Positions 8,120 to 14,335 of a DNA stretch of 31,725 nt are shown here, piece after piece. A program made the position numbers and the translations under genes. Positions within the stretch are counted from its first letter, which is position 1. Each line of letters begins with the position of its first letter. Under the pieces are notes generated by a model. It was not told the origin of the DNA. It did no database searches and saw only the letters and a list, made by a program, of their open reading frames with translations. Source of the DNA: SIG480 sp045586595. GTDB lineage: Bacteria > Bacillota > Clostridia > Oscillospirales > JAAYXM01. Location of the stretch: contig JAZNAQ010000009.1 of NCBI GenBank assembly GCA_045586595.1, forward strand, positions 1-31,725, read 5' to 3'.

Positions 8120-9073
8120 TTAGTTATCACATTCTTCAAGAACTGCTTTGCAAGCTGCGGCAGACTTATGGAATAAGGAAAGCTCCTCATCTGTTATATT
8201 TGGAAGAAGAACCTTTTTCGCACCGCTTGAACCTATTATTGTCGGAAGCGAAAGAGCAACATCACTCACGCCAAACTCGCCGTCAAGAACGGTACTTACC
8301 GTACGAATAGTATCACTGTCACGCAAAAGCGAATCAACAAGGGTTGCAACACATACTGCAACACCATAATATGTCGCTCCTTTGCGTTTAATAATATCTG
8401 CTCCGCCCTTTTTTATCTCATTAAGAATATGAGTTTTGACATCTTCATTAAACGCAATTCCGTTATTTTTGCAATAATCACTGATTTCAATACCTGCAAT
8501 ATGAGTATTGCTCCACACCGGAACTTGTGAGTCACCGTGTTCACCTATGATATATCCGTGAATATTAGTACAGTCAATACCTGTAACGGACGCAAGCGCA
8601 CTCCTTAAACGGATTGTATCAAGTGTTGTTCCGCTTCCGAGAACCATGCCCTTAGGCAGTCCTGTCCACTTTGAAATCATATAGGTGAGTATATCAACAG
8701 GATTTGCAACTACAAGAATTACGCCACCGTTATAATATTTCATTATGCTTTCGGTAATTCCCTTGGCGATAGCAGTGTTTTTCTTTGCAAGGTCAAGACG
8801 AGTTTCCCCAACCTTTCTGTTTGCACCTGCTGTGATAACAATAACATCACAATCTCTTACACAAGAATAGTCTCCTGCATATACATCCATCGAGCCCAAA
8901 AACGGCAATCCGTGAGCTATATCAGCAGCTTCGCCGATGGCCTTATCTGCATTAACGTCGATAAGTACGAGCTCCGAACAAACCTTTTTAAGCGCTATTG
9001 CATAAGCGGAGGCAGCACCGACAAAACCGGCACCAATAATCGCTACTTTTGATTTTTTCTTTTTCATTTTCAA
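8120..9073 (-). CDS. L-lactate/malate dehydrogenase family; residue 102 suggests malate
   Basis: A 317-residue NAD-dependent 2-hydroxyacid dehydrogenase with the Rossmann start KVAIIGAGFVGAA, NAD-binding Asp39, catalytic His179 in GEHGDSQ, and Asp152 and Arg155 in LDTIRLR. Overall it reads as an LDH (AGANRKVGETRLDL, residues 82-95). However, the classical specificity position 102, Gln in lactate dehydrogenases, is Arg86 here. The Gln102Arg change is the well-known switch that makes an LDH scaffold prefer oxaloacetate. The enzyme is therefore probably a malate dehydrogenase of the LDH-like type found in some clostridia. It lies 55 bases after rplT with no clear terminator between, so some read-through from the infC operon is likely. 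Confidence 0.85.
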   Translation of the reverse strand: MKMKKKKSKVAIIGAGFVGAASAYAIALKKVCSELVLIDVNADKAIGEAADIAHGLPFLGSMDVYAGDYSCVRDCDVIVITAGANRKVGETRLDLAKKNTAIAKGITESIMKYYNGGVILVVANPVDILTYMISKWTGLPKGMVLGSGTTLDTIRLRSALASVTGIDCTNIHGYIIGEHGDSQVPVWSNTHIAGIEISDYCKNNGIAFNEDVKTHILNEIKKGGADIIKRKGATYYGVAVCVATLVDSLLRDSDTIRTVSTVLDGEFGVSDVALSLPTIIGSSGAKKVLLPNITDEELSLFHKSAAACKAVLEECDN

Positions 9074-9128
9074 TACCTCAAAAAGCTATTACGTGATGTC
9101 TTTAAGATTACCCGAAAGCAATAAAATA

Positions 9129-9482
9129 TTACATCTTGGATTTAGCTAAATCTGCAAGAACTGCAAATGCTGCAGGGTCATTATGTGCCATATCAGCAAG
9201 CATCTTACGGTTAATATCAACATTAGCCTTTTTAAGTCCGTTCATAAAACGTGAATAGTTGATACCGTTCATCTTTGCAGCAGCAGAAATTCTGGTAATC
9301 CAGAGGCGGCGGAAATCACGCTTTTTACGCTTACGACCAACATAAGCATATGTGAGCGACTTCATAACAGCCTGGTTAGCCATCTTAAAGTGCTTGGATT
9401 TTGCACCCCAATAGCCCTTTGCGAGCTTTAAAATCTTTTTTCTTCTTTTGCGCGTCATCATTGCGCCTTTAACTCTAGCCAT
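9129..9482 (-). CDS. rplT: 50S ribosomal protein L20
   Basis: A 117-residue, highly basic 23S rRNA-binding protein needed for early 50S assembly. The start MARVKGAMMTRKRRKKILKL and the segment RRLWITRISAAAKMNG are diagnostic. It is the third gene of infC-rpmI-rplT. In Firmicutes, L20 also acts as the autogenous repressor by binding the infC leader, which fits the attenuator seen upstream of infC here. Confidence 0.98.
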   Translation of the reverse strand: MARVKGAMMTRKRRKKILKLAKGYWGAKSKHFKMANQAVMKSLTYAYVGRKRKKRDFRRLWITRISAAAKMNGINYSRFMNGLKKANVDINRKMLADMAHNDPAAFAVLADLAKSKM

Positions 9483-9509
9483 TCTAAACAGCCTCCTAAT
9501 TCATAAATT

Positions 9510-9707
9510 TTAATTGTAAGGAACTAAACGCTTGAGTGTTGCTTCGTTAGCCGGTGAAGCATATGCAGACTGACGAAGACCTCTTTTGAGCTTTGTGCTC
9601 TTCTTGTTCAAGATATGGCGTCTGTTGGCGCGGTTAATCTTTACCTTGCCGTTTTTAGTAACCTTGAAACGCTTGGATGCACCGCTATGTGTTTTAATTT
9701 TGGGCAT
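9510..9707 (-). CDS. rpmI: 50S ribosomal protein L35
   Basis: A 65-residue basic protein beginning MPKIKTHSGASKRFKVTKNG, the standard L35 start, with the RANRRHILNKKSTKLKR segment. It lies 27 bases upstream of rplT and 28 downstream of infC in the conserved order. A good ribosome binding site (GAGGAG) precedes the ATG. Confidence 0.98.
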   Translation of the reverse strand: MPKIKTHSGASKRFKVTKNGKVKINRANRRHILNKKSTKLKRGLRQSAYASPANEATLKRLVPYN

Positions 9708-9735
9708 TTTTATTTCTCCTCTCGTAAATTAATTG

Positions 9736-10263
9736 TTAATTTGATTTCGGCGGAACTTTAGAAGTCAGAAACATTATCATCTGACGTCCTTCAAGCTTCG
9801 GAATCTTGTCAACATTACAGAACTCTGCACAACCATCGGCAAAACGCTTAAGCAATTCTGTACCGAGGTTTGTATGTGCAAGCTCACGACCTTTAAAGCG
9901 AACAGCAACTTTAACCTTGCAACCCGATTTCAAAAATTTGATTGCATTATTCATCTTCACTTCAAAGTCATGTACATCAATGCTTGGTGTCATACGAACT
10001 TCTTTTATGTCGATTACACGCTGGTTTTTTCGCGCTTCCTTTTCTCTCTTATCCTGTTCAAACTTAAATTTGCCGTAATCCATAATTCGGCAAACCGGAG
10101 GAACAGCCTGCGGCGCAATCTTTACAAGGTCAAGGCCGCTCTCATCTGCGAGCTTAAAAGCTTCGTCAAGAGCAACAACGCCAACCTGATTACCCTCGGC
10201 ATCAATAAGACGGATTTCTTTGTCGCGAATTTCTTCATTGATTTGATGTTCTAACTTGCTGAT
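9736..10263 (-). CDS. infC: Translation initiation factor IF-3, with an ATC start codon
   Basis: IF-3 binds 30S subunits and checks start-codon/initiator-tRNA pairing. The ATG-initiated reading frame (9736-10083) covers only the C-terminal two-thirds. Upstream, the same frame encodes the conserved N-domain INEEIRDKEIRLIDAEGNQ and APQAVPPVCRIMDYG without a stop. The only start consistent with the strong GGAGGTG (10271-10277, 7 bases away) is ATC at 10261-10263, giving 175 residues. Rare AUU/AUC-type starts are a known feature of infC: IF-3 discriminates against them and so limits its own synthesis. It heads infC-rpmI-rplT behind a structured leader. Confidence 0.93.
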   Translation of the reverse strand: MSKLEHQINEEIRDKEIRLIDAEGNQVGVVALDEAFKLADESGLDLVKIAPQAVPPVCRIMDYGKFKFEQDKREKEARKNQRVIDIKEVRMTPSIDVHDFEVKMNNAIKFLKSGCKVKVAVRFKGRELAHTNLGTELLKRFADGCAEFCNVDKIPKLEGRQMIMFLTSKVPPKSN

Positions 10264-10416
10264 ACTAAAGCACCTCCAAAACTAAAAGCACGGGCATAAC
10301 CTGCCCGTGCTCAAACAAACGCTACAAATCACAGCAAACTGCTGTAATAAATGCCGGTGTTTACCTCTTCACATTGCTTGAGGTGAGGACGGGAAAGCCC
10401 TACTTTCTTCTAACAG
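10264..10416 (-). promoter_or_regulatory. L20-type attenuator leader of infC-rpmI-rplT
   Basis: About 150 bases of leader run from the promoter to infC. Next to the gene is a perfect 10-bp hairpin (arms 10287-10296 and 10302-10311) followed on the minus strand by TTTTAGTTTT. That is an intrinsic terminator ending just before the infC Shine-Dalgarno. Further upstream are complementary segments that could form an alternative fold. In Bacillus, L20 binds such a leader and promotes termination. Assignment to that class is from position and the terminator, not from a covariance match. Confidence 0.75.
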
Positions 10417-10421
10417 ACGTT

Positions 10422-10450
10422 AGTATACCACTATTATCCGTTAAAGTCAA
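10422..10450 (-). promoter_or_regulatory. Sigma-A promoter of infC operon
   Basis: On the minus strand TTGACT (10450-10445) and TATACT (10427-10422) are separated by exactly 17 bases. Transcription would begin near 10415, giving the structured infC leader. Confidence 0.85.
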
Positions 10451-10487
10451 CAAGTTTTCAGAATTTTTTTATTTAACAATTTTTTTA

Positions 10488-10516
10488 TTGATTTATTCCT
10501 AAGAAAGAGGTATCCT
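10488..10516 (+). promoter_or_regulatory. Sigma-A promoter of the DUF1292 gene
   Basis: TTGATT (10488-10493), a 17-base spacer and TATCCT (10511-10516) lie upstream of AAGGAG (10524-10529) and the ATG at 10540. It is back-to-back with the infC promoter. Confidence 0.7.
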
Positions 10517-10539
10517 ATATACAAAGGAGAGTGACATAA

Positions 10540-10827
10540 ATGGACAACAAATTTGGAGCAGATATCATCACTTTAACAGACGACGAAGGAAACGAATACG
10601 AATTTGAGCATATCGACACAATCGAACTCAACGGAAAAATGTATCTCGCTTTCACTGAGGCAAATGAAACAAACGACGACGAAGGCATTTCTGAAATTAT
10701 AATTCTCCGTCTTGACAAAGACGAAGCTGGTGAAGAAATCCTCTCTACCGTGGATGACGAAGCAGAGCTCGAAGCTGCATATGAAGCCTTTATGGAAGAG
10801 GCTCTTGACGACAGCGAAGAGGAATAA
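10540..10827 (+). CDS. DUF1292 acidic protein
   Basis: A 95-residue, strongly acidic protein of the DUF1292 family (YrzB-like), recognisable from the opening pattern ITLTDDEGNEYEFEHIDTIE and the later ILRLDKDE and LSTVDDEAELEAAYEAF segments. Function is not established. In Bacillus the homologue lies in the yrzL/ruvX region, but here it stands alone before 6S RNA. AAGGAG is 10 bases before the ATG. The tail is a Glu/Asp run with no structured domain. Confidence 0.9.
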   Translation: MDNKFGADIITLTDDEGNEYEFEHIDTIELNGKMYLAFTEANETNDDEGISEIIILRLDKDEAGEEILSTVDDEAELEAAYEAFMEEALDDSEEE

Positions 10828-10844
10828 TTCGGACATGCGCGCTG

Positions 10845-10873
10845 TTGCAGTACATGCCCGCTGGTGATATAAT
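10845..10873 (+). promoter_or_regulatory. Sigma-A promoter of 6S RNA
   Basis: TTGCAG (10845-10850) and a consensus TATAAT (10868-10873) have a 17-base spacer. Transcription would start near 10880, at the beginning of the 6S structure. Confidence 0.85.
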
Positions 10874-10879
10874 AAAATA

Positions 10880-11083
10880 TAAGGTAGGTAGACCCCTGCT
10901 CTGTGCGTGATGTATCATTTTAAACCCACATTACTACAAAGGGATTCCAGCCTTCCTGAACGGATAGCAGGCCTCCCGATGTGTTTTCTGCGCGTCGGAC
11001 GTTGGAAGCTCATGAATTTCAGGAGAGGAAACCCACCTGCTTTCGTGCAGGTTATAAACTGATACACACGGCAGTTGCGGGGG
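10880..11083 (+). ncRNA. ssrS: 6S RNA (RNA polymerase regulator)
   Basis: About 200 bases with the long-rod architecture of 6S RNA. The ends pair as CCCCTGC (10893-10899) with GCGGGGG (11077-11083), CGTG with CACG (11067-11070), and TGTATCA (10911-10917) with TGATACA (11060-11066). Inside are CCTTCCTGAA pairing with TTCAGGAGAGG, a CCGATGTG/CGCGTCGG hairpin and an ACCTGC/GCAGGT hairpin. 6S RNA binds sigma-A RNA polymerase through its central bubble. The position directly before tcdA matches Bacillus, where 6S lies beside yrvM (tcdA). There is no terminator before tcdA. Confidence 0.78.
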
Positions 11084-11091
11084 AAATTTAT

Positions 11092-11778
11092 ATGGATATT
11101 AAATTTGCACGTCTAGCCGCTCTAGTCGGAGAAAACGCCGTTTCCTCCCTCGCAAAGCGTCACGTTATGATTTTTGGTGTCGGTGGAGTCGGTGGGTATG
11201 CCGCAGAGGCGATAGCCCGCTCGGGTATAAAAAAAATAACGATAGTTGATTTTGATACCGTAAACGAAACGAACATAAACCGTCAACTATGTGCACTCGA
11301 CAGCACAATAGGGCTCAATAAAGTTGACGTTATGGCAAGCAGGCTTTCCGACATCAACCCCGATGCAGAAATAGTGGCAGATACAACCAGATACACAAAA
11401 GATACAAGAGAATACTTTTTATCACAAAAACCGGATTATATAATCGACGCCATTGATTGTGTAACCGATAAAATTGATTTGATTTATGAGGCAAAGCAAC
11501 GCGATATACCGATTATATCTGCTATGGGAGCGGGAAATAAGCTTGATGCATCCGCCTTTAGCGTTTCAGATATAAGTAAAACAAGTGTTTGCCCTTTGGC
11601 GAAGGTAATGCGAAAAGAACTCGGGATTCGCGGCATAAAGCATTTAAAAGTTGTTTTTTCTGATGAGCTGCCGGTTGTGAAGACCAGGACTCCTGCAAGT
11701 GCCGCATGGGTAGTAGGAGCTGCCGGGCTTCTTCTCGCGGGAGAAGTAATTAAAGACTTGATAAAAGAGACGGACTGA
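11092..11778 (+). CDS. tcdA: tRNA threonylcarbamoyladenosine dehydratase
   Basis: E1-like ATP-dependent enzyme that cyclises t6A37 of ANN-decoding tRNAs to ct6A. The 228-residue product has the nucleotide-binding FGVGGVGGYAAEAIARSG (28-45), the adenylation motif DFDTVNETNINRQ (53-65) and the later ISAMGAGNKLD and PASAAWVVGAAGL segments of the TcdA/YgdL group. I start at the ATG at 11092; a longer frame back to 10981 runs through the 6S RNA and encodes nothing conserved. Its Shine-Dalgarno (GGGGGA) is the 3' strand of the 6S closing stem. The stop codon is inside the shared terminator. Confidence 0.92.
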   Translation: MDIKFARLAALVGENAVSSLAKRHVMIFGVGGVGGYAAEAIARSGIKKITIVDFDTVNETNINRQLCALDSTIGLNKVDVMASRLSDINPDAEIVADTTRYTKDTREYFLSQKPDYIIDAIDCVTDKIDLIYEAKQRDIPIISAMGAGNKLDASAFSVSDISKTSVCPLAKVMRKELGIRGIKHLKVVFSDELPVVKTRTPASAAWVVGAAGLLLAGEVIKDLIKETD

Positions 11779-11800
11779 TTAGTCTGTCTCTCTTGCTTTT
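11766..11800. terminator. Terminator hairpin embedded in the ends of two convergent genes
   Basis: AGAGACGGACT (11766-11776) pairs with AGTCTGTCTCT (11781-11791) around GATT, with one G-U pair, then CTTGCTTTT. The stem contains the last codons and stops of tcdA and of the minus-strand thiolase, which abut with no gap. Because of the palindrome both proteins end in ...ETD. Confidence 0.75.
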
Positions 11801-12537
11801 CTTGCCGTCTTTCTCGGGTCTTTATCAAGTATCTCCCATCCGTTTAGCGGAAGTCTTTGCATTGCATTAAAAATCTTGGTAGAATATCCCGGATACCTAG
11901 AGTTCATATTAGCTACAAATTCTTTAATTTCCTGCCGCTTGGTATTACCGTTTGCAGGACATGGGTTTTTAACCACAGGCAATCCAAGTTTTTTTACAGT
12001 CCTTCGCACCAAATATTCATCTACATATAACAGCGGGCGTATCTGCCACAAACCCTTTCGGTCAAGATGCGTTACCGGAGAAAAACACGATATTCTCCCC
12101 TCATATATCTGTGACATTAAAAACGTCTCAACTGCATCATTAAAATTGTGTCCCAAAGCAATTTTATTACAGCCTAATCTCAACGCCTCATCATGAAGCA
12201 TCCCTCTACGCATCTTTGCACACAGCGCACACGGATTCTCTTCTTTTCTTATATCAAATATAATCTCAAATATGTTACTGTCAACTATTGAATACTCAAT
12301 GTTATGTCGCATACAAAGTTCTTTTATCTCGGAAAAATCGCTTTTGCCGGGAGCTGAGTCTATAGTAATCGCCTTAATATCAAACTTCTTTGTATAGAAT
12401 CTGCGAAGTTCAGACAAAGCAAGAAGTGTAAGAACAGAATCCTTCCCTCCCGAAACTCCTACGCCGATAATGTCACCATTTTCTATCATTTTGTACTCTG
12501 CTATGCACTTTCTTGTAAGACTTAACACACGTTGCAT
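11779..12537 (-). CDS. TtcA-like tRNA sulfurtransferase (PP-loop ATPase)
   Basis: A 252-residue N-type ATP pyrophosphatase with the PP-loop SGGKDS (29-34). The three cysteines are arranged as in TtcA: Cys103-x-x-Cys106 (NPCALCAKMRRG) and Cys193 (KNPCPANG), the set that holds a [4Fe-4S] cluster in the characterised enzymes. TtcA makes 2-thiocytidine at tRNA position 32; clostridial relatives may modify another base, so the substrate is inferred. The conserved ALGHNFNDAVETFLM segment is present. GGTGGTG precedes the ATG. It converges with tcdA, another tRNA-modifying gene, with abutting stops. Confidence 0.85.
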   Translation of the reverse strand: MQRVLSLTRKCIAEYKMIENGDIIGVGVSGGKDSVLTLLALSELRRFYTKKFDIKAITIDSAPGKSDFSEIKELCMRHNIEYSIVDSNIFEIIFDIRKEENPCALCAKMRRGMLHDEALRLGCNKIALGHNFNDAVETFLMSQIYEGRISCFSPVTHLDRKGLWQIRPLLYVDEYLVRRTVKKLGLPVVKNPCPANGNTKRQEIKEFVANMNSRYPGYSTKIFNAMQRLPLNGWEILDKDPRKTARKARETD

Positions 12538-12652
12538 GTAATAACACCACCAAAAATTTTAATTTGCAATTTGAGAATATAAGAGTATTTGCAAGGAAAC
12601 AAGAGAAAACAAGAGTTTGTAAAATCTAAATTAAAAAATCCCAAAATAAGTG

Positions 12653-12681
12653 TTGACATTTTCTCGCAAAAAGTGTAATAT
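12653..12681 (+). promoter_or_regulatory. Sigma-A promoter of rplM-rpsI
   Basis: Consensus TTGACA (12653-12658), a 17-base spacer and TAATAT (12676-12681). Start expected near 12688, opening the L13 leader. Confidence 0.9.
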
Positions 12682-12687
12682 GATAAC

Positions 12688-12789
12688 TGCTCGTAATGAG
12701 ATTATATACTAAGTAGCGTAAAAAGGGAATGTTTTTTTACATTCTTTTTTCACGATACTTAGAGAATCTGTTACGAAGATAAAACAAAC
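12688..12789 (+). promoter_or_regulatory. L13-type ribosomal protein leader with internal terminator
   Basis: The leader folds into one extended hairpin. CGTAATGAGATT (12692-12703) pairs with AATCTGTTACG (12765-12775). CTAAGTAGCGT (12709-12719) pairs with ACGATACTTAG (12752-12762). An apical GAATGT/ACATTC hairpin (12727-12744) is followed by TTTTTT. It matches the position and plan of the L13 leader, thought to mediate feedback by L13. The apical hairpin could be an attenuator. Confidence 0.75.
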
Positions 12790-12801
12790 GGAGGGCATAA
12801 A

Positions 12802-13245
12802 ATGTCTACATTTATGGCAAATGAGAAGACCGTTACTCGTAAATGGTACATTCTCGACGCTGCGAATAAGCCCCTCGGCGAGACTGCAGCTCAGGCTGCT
12901 GTTCTTCTTCGCGGCAAGCACAAGACTGACTACACCCCGCACGTTGACTGCGGCGATTTCGTAGTTGTCATCAACGCTGCTAAGGCAGTTCTCACAGGAA
13001 ATAAGCTTAACCAGAAGTATTACCGCACTCATTCCGGTTATGTCGGTGGCCTCAAAGAGGTTCAGTACCGCATCCTTATGCAAGAGAAGCCGGAACTCGC
13101 TATGGAGCTTGCTGTTAAGGGCATGATTCCGAGAAACGTACTCGGCAGAAAGGCTCTTAGCCGCCTCAAAGTATTCGCAGGCGCTGAGCATTGCCATGCT
13201 GCACAGAAGCCGGTAATGTTCACTTCGTATGAGGAGGTAAAATAA
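12802..13245 (+). CDS. rplM: 50S ribosomal protein L13
   Basis: A 147-residue early-assembly 50S protein. STFMANEKTVTRKWYILDA at the start, HVDCGDFVVVINAAK, and MIPRNVLGRKALSRLKVFAG are L13 signatures. GGAGGG (12790-12795) sits 6 bases before the ATG. It overlaps rpsI by one base (TAATG) in the universal rplM-rpsI pair, so S9 translation is coupled. Codon use favours CTC and CGC more than its neighbours, as expected for a highly expressed gene. Confidence 0.98.
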   Translation: MSTFMANEKTVTRKWYILDAANKPLGETAAQAAVLLRGKHKTDYTPHVDCGDFVVVINAAKAVLTGNKLNQKYYRTHSGYVGGLKEVQYRILMQEKPELAMELAVKGMIPRNVLGRKALSRLKVFAGAEHCHAAQKPVMFTSYEEVK

Positions 13246-13649
13246 TGTATACACCTAAGAAGCCTTATTTTTATGGTACAGGAAGAAGAAAGTCCTCTGT
13301 CGCAAGAGTTCACGTTTACCCGAACGGCAGCGGTAAAATTACAGTAAACGACCGCACATTAGATAACTATTTTGGTCTTGATACACTCAAGCTCATCGTT
13401 CGTCAGCCCCTCGTCACAACAGACATGCTTGACAAGGTTGACATCGTTGCAACAGTTATCGGCGGTGGTGTTACAGGTCAGGCAGGTGCTATCCGTCATG
13501 GTATCGCTCGTGCTCTTCTCAAGGTTAACGAAGAGTTCCGCCCGATGCTCAAGAAGGAAGGCTTCCTCACTCGTGACCCGAGAATGAAAGAGCGTAAGAA
13601 GTATGGTCTCAAGGCTGCACGTCGTGCTCCCCAGTTCTCAAAGAGATAA
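13245..13649 (+). CDS. rpsI: 30S ribosomal protein S9
   Basis: A 134-residue protein of the 30S head. It has the typical start YGTGRRKSSVARVHVYPNGSG, the GGGVTGQAGAIRHGIARALL core, and the C-terminal KYGLKAARRAPQFSKR tail that reaches the P-site tRNA. The ATG at 13245 overlaps the rplM stop, with GAGGAGGT (13231-13238) upstream. A terminator follows. Confidence 0.98.
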   Translation: MYTPKKPYFYGTGRRKSSVARVHVYPNGSGKITVNDRTLDNYFGLDTLKLIVRQPLVTTDMLDKVDIVATVIGGGVTGQAGAIRHGIARALLKVNEEFRPMLKKEGFLTRDPRMKERKKYGLKAARRAPQFSKR

Positions 13650-13668
13650 TTACTCTTTTCAAAAATTA

Positions 13669-13698
13669 CAGCACTCACTTTTGTGGGTGCTGTTTTTT
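13669..13698 (+). terminator. Intrinsic terminator of rplM-rpsI
   Basis: ACAGCACTCAC (13669-13679) pairs with GTGGGTGCTGT (13683-13693) with one G-U pair, then TTTTTT. Confidence 0.92.
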
Positions 13699-13741
13699 GT
13701 ATAATTAAAGCCACACAATAGTCGCTTGGTTTTTATTATAC

Positions 13742-13771
13742 AAAAAAAGGCAAGGTTAAAAACCCTTGCCT
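13742..13771 (-). terminator. Intrinsic terminator of the P-loop gene
   Basis: Read on the minus strand, AGGCAAGG (13771-13764) pairs with CCTTGCCT (13755-13748) around an 8-base loop. A run of T follows to 13742. Confidence 0.9.
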
Positions 13772-13785
13772 CTTAAAACTATTTC

Positions 13786-14193
13786 TTAGAAATACTTGCG
13801 AATTGTATCTGTTGCTGTACTCTGGTCAGCACTGATTGTAATTACAAAATCAATCCCATGCTCTTTACCGAAATCATCTGCCCATGTGAGGAAGTCATCA
13901 GTCTGCTTTGTAAAGTCACACTTAGAAACCTTATACAAGCTGTCGATAAAAATTTTAGAGAGGTCATAATTGCCGGAATGCATGCCGCATATAAATGCCT
14001 TGAGGTGCTCATAGCTCTCAATAAAATATCCGGAAACGTCTACCAAACGTGCCTTATGACTTATATCGTATGTAAGCTTAGTGCCGCGCTCGATGCATGC
14101 TACTGTTAAATCTTCAGCAGCGGCCTTATTTGTAAGCTCAATAATCTGTTTTGTTTTTCCATGGCCCTGAAGTCCCATAATTACACGAACCAT
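13786..14193 (-). CDS. Small P-loop ATP-binding protein of unknown function
   Basis: A 135-residue protein with Walker A GLQGHGKT (7-14) and a hydrophobic beta strand ending in Asp (KIFIDSLYKV, about 80-89) that may be Walker B. The remainder has alternating strands and helices as expected of a minimal RecA-like fold. Such proteins are sometimes annotated as PilT-like in clostridia, but at this length it is no pilus motor and no pilus genes are near. It is monocistronic, with its own promoter (14286-14314), a structured leader ending at its AGGAG, and its own terminator. I do not recognise its role. Confidence 0.75.
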   Translation of the reverse strand: MVRVIMGLQGHGKTKQIIELTNKAAAEDLTVACIERGTKLTYDISHKARLVDVSGYFIESYEHLKAFICGMHSGNYDLSKIFIDSLYKVSKCDFTKQTDDFLTWADDFGKEHGIDFVITISADQSTATDTIRKYF

Positions 14194-14202
14194 AATTACT
14201 CC

Positions 14203-14275
14203 TAACTCCGCAAAACCTTGCGGTCTTCGCTTTCACGGCAAGCGATTGCCGAATTTCAACCAAGAGGTTGAGTTA
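14203..14275 (-). promoter_or_regulatory. Structured leader (closed multi-hairpin junction) of the P-loop gene
   Basis: On the minus strand, TAACTC (14275-14270) pairs with GAGTTA (14208-14203), enclosing three short hairpins: AACC/GGTT, CGGCAA/TTGCCG and CCGCAA/TTGCGG. Unpaired joining segments lie between them, including TGAAAGCGAAGA. The closing stem's 3' end touches the AGGAG of the gene. A stem-closed junction beside the ribosome binding site is the usual layout of a translational riboswitch or protein-binding leader. I could not match it to a known class. Confidence 0.55.
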
Positions 14276-14285
14276 TCCTAAGAAT

Positions 14286-14314
14286 ATAGTAACATATTTT
14301 CGTAAAAATCACAA
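14286..14314 (-). promoter_or_regulatory. Sigma-A promoter of the P-loop gene
   Basis: On the minus strand TTGTGA (14314-14309) and TACTAT (14291-14286) have a 17-base spacer. RNA would start near 14279, just before the closing stem of the leader. Confidence 0.75.
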
Positions 14315-14335
14315 TGTTTTTTTTGATAAAATCTG

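Noticed and set aside
10981..11091. Upstream extension of tcdA by 37 codons
   Set aside because: This segment is the 3' half of the 6S RNA; the encoded residues are not conserved-looking, and a good Shine-Dalgarno precedes the ATG at 11092.
12590..12620. Short direct repeat of AACAAGAG upstream of rplM
   Set aside because: Two short A-rich copies in AT-rich DNA, upstream of the promoter; not enough to support a function.
14203..14275. tRNA gene or c-di-GMP-I riboswitch in the P-loop leader
   Set aside because: Four-base hairpin loops, no T-loop TTCRA and no anticodon arm rule out a tRNA. The conserved GGCAAACC and GACGCAAAGCC elements of the c-di-GMP-I class are not present as such.
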